From positions 3,520-17,429 of the forward strand of contig DGBH01000095.1 in assembly GCA_002384205.1 (NCBI GenBank): a stretch of DNA of 13,910 bases, in the 5' to 3' direction. The notes below the pieces were generated by a model. It was not told the origin of the DNA and made no database searches. It worked only from the letters and a program-made list of their open reading frames with translations. Within the stretch, counting starts at the first letter, position 1, and each line of letters starts with the position of its first letter. The translations under genes were made by a program, and so were the position numbers. Origin of the DNA: Bacteroidetes bacterium UBA4009. GTDB lineage: Bacteria > Bacteroidota > Bacteroidia > NS11-12g > UBA9320. Below are positions 7,775 through 13,910 of this stretch, one piece after another.

Positions 7775-9617
7775 AAAGAGTAAATACAATCCAACTGCCC
7801 AAGTAGGCTAATCCTGTCATATAAACAAACTGAATTGCAGGCCACTTCCATGATTTTGTTTCCCTATAAACTACTGCAAGGGTACTCATGCATTGCATTG
7901 CAAAAGCGTAAAATACCATTAAAGAAAGTACAACCGCAATGCTATAAACAGGCTCTCCATTCGACAACGTATCTTTATTCATTTTATCGCGCAATTGATC
8001 GAAATTTTCTTCATCACCGATGCTATAAATGGTACTCATAGTCCCTACAAATACTTCTCTGGCAGCAAAGGAGGTTATCAGTGCGATTCCTATTTTCCAG
8101 TTGAAGCCCAAAGGTCTAATAGCCGGTTCTATCCCTTTTCCAAAATGGCCAGCATAGCTTTCTTCTAAATTTACAGACTCCTGTATGCTAAACCCACTTG
8201 TTCTATTGGGGCCGTAACTTGCTAAAAACCATAACACTATTGACACGAGTAAGATAACTTTCCCCGCCTCCGTAATAAAACTCAAGGACTTTTGCCAGCA
8301 GGTTAGCCATATATTTTTCCATCTAGGTACATGATATACGGGCAACTCCATAATAAAGTATGAGGGTATATCATGTTTTATTATCCATTTAAACACTAGC
8401 GCAGCAATTAATGCTGCCACTGTACCCAACACATACATGGCTAACATTACCAACGCTTGTAAGTTTATAAATCCTAGAATAAGTGTGCTTGGTATTGCCA
8501 TGGAAATAAGCAAGGTATATACTGGCAATCTAGCTGAACAGCTCATAAGCGGTGTTACCATTATGGTAATCAAACGATCTTTCCAATTTTCAATATTTCG
8601 TGTACTCATTATGGCGGGTATAGCGCAAGCTGCACCACTAAGCAACGGCACAATAGATTTGCCACTTAGGCCTAGCCCGCGTAACATCTTGTCCATAATA
8701 AAACTGACCCGTGCCATATAACCAGTATCTTCTAGTAATCCCATAAAGAAAAAAAGTATGGCGATTTGAGGTACAAAAACCACAACACCTGCAATACCAG
8801 CCAGGAGTCCGTTAACCAGCAATCGTTTGAGCCAACCGTCAGGAAGGGTATTGGACAAAACCTCACTGAGCATTGAAAAGCCGCCTTCTATCCAATCCAT
8901 AGGGTAAGACGCCAACGTAAAAACACTCTGAAAAATAACCAAGAGTACAGACAAAAACATTAAATAACCTAAAATTGGATGTGTAGCCCAAGCATCAATC
9001 TTGTTAGAGATAAGTTCTCGTTTAGATTTTAGGGTAGTCGTCTTATTTAGTAATTTCGTAATTGATTCAAAATGAGTTTCATGGGTATGATCATCTGCTG
9101 ATCCAAACTGATAATGAGGAACAAACTGATCTTCACCCAATGCTTTTTTTAACAGATCTACCCCGACTCCAGTACGTGCATTTATTTTAAAAACCCGTAC
9201 ACCTAATTCTTTTTCCAGTCGATCTACATTTATTTCAAATCCTTTGAAGTCAGATATATCGAGCATATTAAGCACTAAAATCATTGGGATTTTATGCTGC
9301 GCTAATTGGCTAAAATAAAATAAGTTTCGTTTTAGATTAGCAGCATCCGCAATATATAGAATGGTGCTCGGTTCTGGTTTTTCAAAGAATACTTTGACCG
9401 CTTCTTTTTCATCTAAACTCTTCGGATTAAAGCTATAGGTACCCGGAGTATCTATCAACTCAATGTTGACGTTACCTACCTTCAGTCGGCCTACTTTATT
9501 TTCGATTGTAGTGCCAGGAACATTGGTAATCTTTTGCTTTAGTCCGGTAAGCTGATTAAATAAAGAAGACTTGCCGCAATTGGGATTACCCGCTAGAATT
9601 ATTTTAGTTGTCTCCAT
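7767..9617 (-). CDS. feoB: Ferrous iron transporter FeoB (short form)
   Basis: This 616-residue inner-membrane protein imports Fe(II). The cytoplasmic G domain has G1 GNPNCGKS (10-17), a PGTT switch (34-37), G3 DTPG (56-59), G4 NMLD (117-120) and a G5-like INARTG (145-150). The membrane region starts near residue 213 and carries both gate-type repeats: GAACAIPAIMSTR in the first and AAREVFVGTMSTIY in the second, with CSARLPVY and several hydrophobic helices between them. It ends in a hydrophobic segment (YLGSWIVFTLF), so it is not truncated at the C-terminus. It is shorter than E. coli FeoB (773 residues); the section between G domain and first helix, which holds the GDP-dissociation-inhibitor helices, is only about 60 residues. 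ATG at 9617 lies one base after the feoA stop, so the two are translationally coupled. No feoC is seen. Confidence 0.97.
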   Translation of the reverse strand: METTKIILAGNPNCGKSSLFNQLTGLKQKITNVPGTTIENKVGRLKVGNVNIELIDTPGTYSFNPKSLDEKEAVKVFFEKPEPSTILYIADAANLKRNLFYFSQLAQHKIPMILVLNMLDISDFKGFEINVDRLEKELGVRVFKINARTGVGVDLLKKALGEDQFVPHYQFGSADDHTHETHFESITKLLNKTTTLKSKRELISNKIDAWATHPILGYLMFLSVLLVIFQSVFTLASYPMDWIEGGFSMLSEVLSNTLPDGWLKRLLVNGLLAGIAGVVVFVPQIAILFFFMGLLEDTGYMARVSFIMDKMLRGLGLSGKSIVPLLSGAACAIPAIMSTRNIENWKDRLITIMVTPLMSCSARLPVYTLLISMAIPSTLILGFINLQALVMLAMYVLGTVAALIAALVFKWIIKHDIPSYFIMELPVYHVPRWKNIWLTCWQKSLSFITEAGKVILLVSIVLWFLASYGPNRTSGFSIQESVNLEESYAGHFGKGIEPAIRPLGFNWKIGIALITSFAAREVFVGTMSTIYSIGDEENFDQLRDKMNKDTLSNGEPVYSIAVVLSLMVFYAFAMQCMSTLAVVYRETKSWKWPAIQFVYMTGLAYLGSWIVFTLFR

Positions 9618-9618
9618 T

Positions 9619-9858
9619 CTATATGTTAAATAATGGGTCTAAAAGTTTTACTGTAATCGTATCTGACTCTTTGTTTCGCATGCTTAGCGTGTACTCCTCA
9701 AGCTCATAAGCTATGGGATCGCCAAATGGCGCTTTAAGTATAGGCTTAACCAATACCCCTGGTAGACAGCCCATCTCAAGCAATTTTTCTTTAAATGGTG
9801 AATCATCTATGGATGAGATCCTGGCTATTTGTCCTATTTGCAGTTTAGTTAGTTTCAC
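9619..9858 (-). CDS. feoA: FeoA, small SH3-like partner of FeoB
   Basis: A 79-residue protein forming one FeoA domain. It opens MKLTKLQIGQIARI and continues with KEKLLEMGCLPGVLVKPILKAPFGDPIAYELEEYTLSMR, in which LLEMGxxPG and GDPIAYxxxxxxLxxR are the conserved blocks. FeoA proteins bind the cytoplasmic side of FeoB and are needed for iron uptake. The start is GTG (complement of 9856-9858); the first conserved residues follow at once, so no longer form is needed. A box with one mismatch to TAnnTTTG (CATCTTTG on the minus strand) lies 10 nt upstream, but no -33 TTG is present, so transcription from the E1 gene 55 nt upstream is also possible. I see no clear Fur-box palindrome. Confidence 0.95.
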   Translation of the reverse strand: MKLTKLQIGQIARISSIDDSPFKEKLLEMGCLPGVLVKPILKAPFGDPIAYELEEYTLSMRNKESDTITVKLLDPLFNI

Positions 9859-9913
9859 TTGCTTGCTGCAAAGATGTATTTTTATTTGGATTAATTAAAG
9901 ATAAGAGAGTTTG

Positions 9914-11890
9914 CTACCAATTTAAAAGCGCTTCAACTTTCTCTTTTAAGCGTGCTTTCCCCATGAAATTTAACTCTAAATCAGCATTAAACGGAATCGG
10001 CGTATCTAAGCTTCCAACGCGCATTACTGGGGCATCTAAGTTTTTGAAACAATGCTCACCAATCCAAGCAGAAATCTCACCTCCAATTCCCCCTTCAAGT
10101 GTGTCTTCGTGCACGATAATTACTTTTCCCGTCGCTTTTACCGCTTGCGCAACCGCTTCTTTATCCCATGGTAATAAGCTACGTAAGTCTAATAACGTCG
10201 CATCGAGGTTCAATTCTTGTATTACTTCCTGACACCAATGAACTCCCAAACCATAGCTTATAAATGTAATCGCTTCACCTTCACAAATCTTCTTAGCTTT
10301 CCCTATTTCTATGGTAAATTCATCTACACTCACATCCTCTTTTATACTTCTGTACAAGCCCTTATGCTCAAAAAACAAAACAGGATTAGGGTCTTCAAAT
10401 GCTGCAAGTAAAAGACCTTTAGCATCTGCTGGATTACTTGGATACACTATTTTAAGCCCCGCAATATGAAAAAACCACGCCTCGTTACTTTGGCTATGAA
10501 ATGGTCCAGCGGCAGAACCTCCGCCAGTTGGCATTCTAATTACAACATCACTATTCTGGCCCCATCTGTAATAGGTCTTTGCTAAATTATTGGCTATTTG
10601 ATTAAATCCGCAACTCACAAAGTCTGCGAACTGCATTTCCACCATCGATTTTTTACCCATCATAGATAAACCTAATGCCGCACCTAAAGGCGCCGCTTCA
10701 CTTATTGGTGTATTTCGCACGCGACCTACACCAAATTCGGCCACAAATCCATCTGTTATTTTAAAAACACCTCCGTATTCTGCAATATCTTGTCCCATAA
10801 GTACCAGATTATCGTATTTACGCATTGCAGTTCTCAATCCGTCTTGTATAGCATCAATGTAACGCATTTCAATCCGTTGCTCACTAGGCTCCTTCACTAA
10901 AGGTGAGTATGGTTTATAAACATCTCCAAGTTCTAAGGAGGTATTGACATCTATACTCTCATGGACGCTTAATATTTTTACACCTTCATTTATTTCATCT
11001 GTAATAGCATCCTTTATATTGACTATGTCTTTAACAGAAATGAGCTTATTGGTCAAAAGATAATTCTCGAAATTAGCGATAGGGTCTTTTTTTGCCCACT
11101 CATCCATCAGCTCTTGAGGCACATACTTGGTACCACTTGCCTCTTCGTGGCCGCGCATCCTGAAGGTTTTACATTCCAGTAAAAATGGTCTTGGATTTTG
11201 GCGCAAATCAGCCGCTATTGTTGATATTTCCGTATAAACTTCCAAAATGTTATTCCCATCGATGGTTTTACTCTCTATTCCGTAACCTATTCCTTTATCT
11301 GCAATATGAGCACATCTAAACTGATCTTTACTTGGCGTACTTAGCCCGTAACCATTGTTTTCAACCAAAAAAATAACGGGCAAATCCCATACCGCAGCGA
11401 GGTTTACTGCTTCGTGAAATTCGCCTTCGCTAGTGCCTCCATCTCCTGAAAAAGCTAAACTAACCTTCTGTTTTCCGTCCAATAAATTACCTAAGGCAAC
11501 CCCATCAGCCACGCTAAGCATAGCTCCTAAATGGGAAATCATGCCTGCAATATGATACTCATTCGTTCCAAAATGAAAAGAACGATCTCTACCTTTTGTA
11601 AATCCGCCAATATTACCTTGCCACTGGTGCAAGAGTTTTTCAAACGGGATGCCTCTAGCCGTAAAAACACCTAGATTTCGGTGTAGTGGCATAATGTATT
11701 CATCCGCTTCTAACGCTAAAGTCGCTCCCACAGCTATAGCTTCCTGACCAATGCCGCTGAACCATTTACTCACTTGACCTTGTCTTAGTAACTTGAGCAT
11801 TTTTTCCTCAATCATTCGAGGTTTTACTAAAGCAGAATAGATCTCTTTAAGTTTTACGGTATCAAACTCATTGAATTTGTTGAAATTCAT
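9914..11890 (-). CDS. Fused thiamine-diphosphate 2-oxoacid dehydrogenase E1 (alpha-beta), probably branched-chain type
   Basis: A 658-residue fusion of both E1 subunits. The alpha part (1 to about 330) has FSGIGQEA, IMPLHRNLG and the thiamine-diphosphate/Mg motif GDGGTSEGEFHEAVN from 149, ending at NN 178-179. RMRGHEE (about 244-250) is in the family's usual place. The beta part (about 338-658) begins MRYIDAIQDGL and contains LMGQDIAEYGG, TPISEAA with E398, GPFHSQS with H465, LLDLRSLLPWD and HEDTLEGGIG. The E1 reaction decarboxylates a 2-oxoacid and passes the acyl group to lipoyl-E2. In Bacteroidota such fusions are usually annotated as 2-oxoisovalerate dehydrogenase E1; pyruvate as substrate is not excluded. 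No E2 or E3 gene is in the window. The ATG at 11890 fits the N-terminus. It is divergent from the amidotransferase gene and 55 nt upstream of feoA. Confidence 0.95.
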   Translation of the reverse strand: MNFNKFNEFDTVKLKEIYSALVKPRMIEEKMLKLLRQGQVSKWFSGIGQEAIAVGATLALEADEYIMPLHRNLGVFTARGIPFEKLLHQWQGNIGGFTKGRDRSFHFGTNEYHIAGMISHLGAMLSVADGVALGNLLDGKQKVSLAFSGDGGTSEGEFHEAVNLAAVWDLPVIFLVENNGYGLSTPSKDQFRCAHIADKGIGYGIESKTIDGNNILEVYTEISTIAADLRQNPRPFLLECKTFRMRGHEEASGTKYVPQELMDEWAKKDPIANFENYLLTNKLISVKDIVNIKDAITDEINEGVKILSVHESIDVNTSLELGDVYKPYSPLVKEPSEQRIEMRYIDAIQDGLRTAMRKYDNLVLMGQDIAEYGGVFKITDGFVAEFGVGRVRNTPISEAAPLGAALGLSMMGKKSMVEMQFADFVSCGFNQIANNLAKTYYRWGQNSDVVIRMPTGGGSAAGPFHSQSNEAWFFHIAGLKIVYPSNPADAKGLLLAAFEDPNPVLFFEHKGLYRSIKEDVSVDEFTIEIGKAKKICEGEAITFISYGLGVHWCQEVIQELNLDATLLDLRSLLPWDKEAVAQAVKATGKVIIVHEDTLEGGIGGEISAWIGEHCFKNLDAPVMRVGSLDTPIPFNADLELNFMGKARLKEKVEALLNW

Positions 11891-11943
11891 ATTATAGCAC
11901 GAAATAAATACAATATTTCTTAGTCCTTGGCATATTCCAAACC

Positions 11944-11951
11944 TATTTTTG
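11944..11951 (+). promoter_or_regulatory. -7 promoter box (TATTTTTG) before the amidotransferase gene
   Basis: TATTTTTG is an exact TAnnTTTG match ending 4 nt before the GTG at 11956, again predicting a leaderless transcript. The only nearby TTG (11927-11929) gives a 14-nt spacer, shorter than usual. The box lies in the 65-bp spacer shared with the divergent E1 gene; no equally good box is visible for E1 on the other strand. Confidence 0.5.
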
Positions 11952-11955
11952 CATT

Positions 11956-12543
11956 GTGCTACTCATTCTAGATAATTATGACTCTTTTACCTACAACTTG
12001 TATGATTACTTCGTACAATGTGGGGCAGAAGTGCAGGTAGTAAGAAACGATAACTTAAATCTAGAAACTGTGTTAGCTACCTATCAAGGTATCGTTATTT
12101 CTCCTGGTCCGGGCGAACCCAAAGATGCAGGATGCACTATGCAAGTTATTGAACGATTTCACAAGCAATTACCAATTATAGGAGTTTGTCTTGGGATGCA
12201 AGCCATAGGACAGTTTTTTGGAGCAACCTTAACTAGAGCAAAATTTCCTATGCACGGCAAGACAAGTACAATCGACTATGAAGACCATCATCCTTTTTTC
12301 TCTGGAATACAACATCCTTTACATGTGTGCAGATATCATTCTTTAATTTTAACAGATCTGGATGATACCCCTCTAGATGTAATAGCCCGCAGCGAAGACG
12401 AAGAAGTAATGGCTTTGGCGCATATCACATTACCTATTTGGGCTGTTCAATTTCACCCAGAGGCCATTTTAACCTCACAGGGCAAAATTCTAATTTCAAA
12501 TTGGCTAACCCACCATAATTTGTCTCAAAACAATATTGTTTAA
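11956..12543 (+). CDS. Class I glutamine amidotransferase, PabA/TrpG type (aminodeoxychorismate or anthranilate synthase component II)
   Basis: A 195-residue cytoplasmic enzyme that releases ammonia from glutamine for a chorismate-using partner. The N-terminus MLLILDNYDSFTYNL is diagnostic. The oxyanion region is SPGPGEP (49-55), the nucleophile C78 sits in GVCLGMQ, and the triad is completed by H167 and E169 in VQFHPEA. MHGK (99-102) and CRYHSL are the usual binding motifs. The family supports either folate synthesis (PabA with PabB) or tryptophan synthesis (TrpG with TrpE). No trp or pab partner is adjacent, so the role cannot be fixed; absence from a trp operon slightly favours PabA. The start is GTG because the conserved N-terminus begins exactly there. 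The following CBS gene is 29 nt away on the same strand. Confidence 0.92.
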   Translation: MLLILDNYDSFTYNLYDYFVQCGAEVQVVRNDNLNLETVLATYQGIVISPGPGEPKDAGCTMQVIERFHKQLPIIGVCLGMQAIGQFFGATLTRAKFPMHGKTSTIDYEDHHPFFSGIQHPLHVCRYHSLILTDLDDTPLDVIARSEDEEVMALAHITLPIWAVQFHPEAILTSQGKILISNWLTHHNLSQNNIV

Positions 12544-12572
12544 ACATTAGTTACTATACTTGTAGATATACT

Positions 12573-13223
12573 TTGAAAGTAATTAATTACATATTGCCCA
12601 TACACCCTATTACCCAAAGCACATCCCGGTTGGAATGCATAAAGCTTATGATGGATCATTTATGTTTTGAATTACCTGTATTACGCAAGGATATACTCTA
12701 CGGCACCATACAACTAGATGAATGTATACATAGCGAAGAAGAAACTATAGAAACACTTGTTGATAGTGGGTTTGCTAGCGTAGGTGGTAATTCTCACTTA
12801 TTTGATGTACTTCATATTTTTAATGAGTCAAAAGCCAATGTTTGTTGTGTGCTAAATGATGATTTGAAGTGGGTAGGCATCATTACCAAAACCGCTGCTA
12901 TAGAAGCACTTGGGCAATCGCTTACCGTGAATCAAGGCGGAGCTATACTTTTGGTTGAAATGGCATCTTATCAATATTCTAGCAGCGAGTTAGCACGGCT
13001 CATAGAAGGCGAAGGAGCACAATTGCTTGGTATGTGGCTTAATAATGTTGCTGAGAGTGGGCGAATTCAAGCTAGCCTAAAACTCAATATAAAAAATGCT
13101 GAGCGCATTATTAATAGCTTGCACCGACATGGTTATGAGACTATTGCCTCTTTTGGAGATGAAGATTACCAGGAAAACGTGGAGAACCGTTTTCAATCAC
13201 TAATGAAATACATTGACCTTTAA
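12573..13223 (+). CDS. CBS-domain pair protein with C-terminal ACT-like region
   Basis: A 216-residue cytoplasmic protein of a Bacteroidota-typical family. Residues about 1-115 hold two CBS motifs, each recognisable by its ending (LYGTIQLDECI near 42-52 and KWVGIITKTAAIEAL near 100-114). Residues about 120-216 (GGAILLVEMASYQYSSSELARLI and onward) resemble the ACT-like tail of these proteins and end NRFQSLMKYIDL. CBS pairs commonly bind adenine nucleotides, so a nucleotide-sensing role is inferred. Start TTG (12573) fits the length of homologues; no ATG is available upstream in this frame. In many Flavobacteriia, from general knowledge, this gene precedes NAD kinase. Here it is instead overlapped for 11 nt by an Omp85-like gene. 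A box with one mismatch (TATACTTG, 12555-12562) may serve as the -7. Confidence 0.82.
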   Translation: MKVINYILPIHPITQSTSRLECIKLMMDHLCFELPVLRKDILYGTIQLDECIHSEEETIETLVDSGFASVGGNSHLFDVLHIFNESKANVCCVLNDDLKWVGIITKTAAIEALGQSLTVNQGGAILLVEMASYQYSSSELARLIEGEGAQLLGMWLNNVAESGRIQASLKLNIKNAERIINSLHRHGYETIASFGDEDYQENVENRFQSLMKYIDL

Positions 13224-13910
13224 ACAGCTATTCTTAATACTATTTTTAGGACTAAGCACTCCAAGTTTTGCCCAGCTAGTTACGATAAATAAAATCCAAC
13301 TAAAAGGTAATAAGCAGACAAAAGATTTTGTAATTTTTAGAGAAATGCTCTTGCACGTGGATAGTGTTTACGCTAAGACAAATGATGGTCATTTTAATGA
13401 CCTACTTGCGCTTTCTAAAAATCGAATATATAATCTAAACCTCTTCAACAAGGTTGTATTTGCACTTGCTGAAGACACTGTTATTAACGATATTACTAAC
13501 TATACTTTAGAAATTACCGTTTTAGAAAAGTGGTATATCTGGCCTATTCCGCTTTTAGAATTTAGTGATCGAAATATAAATGTTTGGAGTGGGTTTAATT
13601 TTGATCCAGATAGAACAAACTATGGTATAGCTAATTATAACTACAATCTTTTTGGCCGTAACCATACCTTAAAAACCAACCTAAAAACTGGTTATAATAA
13701 AGAGTTTAGTTTAGAATATAGAATCCCGTTCATCAGCAAAACATCTAACTGGGGAATGACAGCATTTGCCAAATACACCTCTCAAAATGAAGTTTGGTTA
13801 CATACCACCAACGATTCGTTGCGATTTTTTAAAAACGGAAATAAGAATCTGATTCAGTCTACCGAGGCTCGCGTTGAAATTTCAAAACGTATCCGACCTT
13901 TGATTAAGAC
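13213..13910 (+). CDS. Omp85-like outer-membrane protein with N-terminal POTRA-like domain (partial, 3' end outside window)
   Basis: The frame is open from a TTG at 13213 to the end of the window (232 complete codons). Stop codons TAA and TGA at 13201-13206 bound it upstream, and the first ATG (13345) would fall inside the POTRA-like region and lose the signal peptide, so TTG is almost forced. Residues 1-21, MTFKQLFLILFLGLSTPSFAQ, are a clear signal peptide. VTINKIQLKGNKQTKDFVIFREM begins a POTRA-like domain (about 23-105), with SKNRIYNLNLFNKVVF as its helix and strand. EKWYIWPIPLLEFSDRNINVW leads into aromatic-rich alternating strands (YGIANYNYNLFGRNHTLKT and later) typical of a barrel. Family knowledge gives roles in outer-membrane protein insertion or secretion; which one is unknown. 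Overlap with the CBS gene suggests coupling. Confidence 0.82.
   Translation, partial: MTFKQLFLILFLGLSTPSFAQLVTINKIQLKGNKQTKDFVIFREMLLHVDSVYAKTNDGHFNDLLALSKNRIYNLNLFNKVVFALAEDTVINDITNYTLEITVLEKWYIWPIPLLEFSDRNINVWSGFNFDPDRTNYGIANYNYNLFGRNHTLKTNLKTGYNKEFSLEYRIPFISKTSNWGMTAFAKYTSQNEVWLHTTNDSLRFFKNGNKNLIQSTEARVEISKRIRPLIK

Noticed and set aside
7835..8721. Plus-strand open frames opposite feoB
   Set aside because: They are antisense to strongly conserved FeoB sequence and show no family features.
9963..10411. Plus-strand open frames opposite the E1 gene
   Set aside because: They are antisense shadows of a conserved enzyme without a promoter or start context.

Overview
The window is chromosomal DNA of a Bacteroidota bacterium, probably a free-living member near Flavobacteriales or a neighbouring order. 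The evidence is agreement between several independent signals: type IX secretion (T9SS) type A sorting domains, a FeoA/FeoB pair, a fused 2-oxoacid dehydrogenase E1, a Bacteroidota-type CBS protein, a reg_prop/Y_Y_Y sensor kinase, AT-rich DNA, few Shine-Dalgarno sequences, and promoters of the TAnnTTTG (-7) class. I see no insertion sequence, phage gene, CRISPR array, tRNA or rRNA.

Layout, left to right. At 1-312 (+) is the tail of a T9SS-exported protein. At 348-1886 (+) is the YifB/ComM-type AAA+ ATPase, followed by a YciA-like acyl-CoA thioesterase (1963-2352, +) and an orphan TonB-like protein (2488-3192, +) that ends in a clear intrinsic terminator (3264-3289). At 3441-7774 (+) is a tight three-gene unit: a small exported protein consisting of little more than a signal peptide, an acidic linker and a T9SS sorting domain; a LytTR response regulator; and a large LytS-type histidine kinase with a periplasmic beta-propeller sensor. 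On the minus strand, running toward that unit and overlapping its 3' end by 8 bp, are feoB (7767-9617), feoA (9619-9858) and a fused E1 alpha/beta 2-oxoacid dehydrogenase (9914-11890). From a 65-bp divergent spacer, the plus strand resumes with a PabA/TrpG glutamine amidotransferase (11956-12543), a CBS-domain protein (12573-13223) and the start of an Omp85-like outer-membrane protein (13213 to the window end). That last gene starts at a TTG codon overlapping the CBS gene.

How the genes relate. The 3441-7774 block is the only part that looks like a self-contained system: a surface or secreted small protein, a periplasmic sensor kinase and a LytTR regulator, with a candidate LytTR direct repeat 47 bp upstream of the first gene. 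FeoA and FeoB form the ferrous-iron importer. The E1, amidotransferase, thioesterase and YifB are housekeeping genes with no obvious link to each other. The CBS and Omp85-like genes are translationally overlapped and probably co-expressed.

Two expression traits recur. Three genes (348, 1963, 11956) have a TAnnTTTG box ending only 4-6 nt before the start codon, which predicts leaderless or nearly leaderless mRNAs. Five of the eleven genes whose start is visible appear to begin with GTG or TTG.
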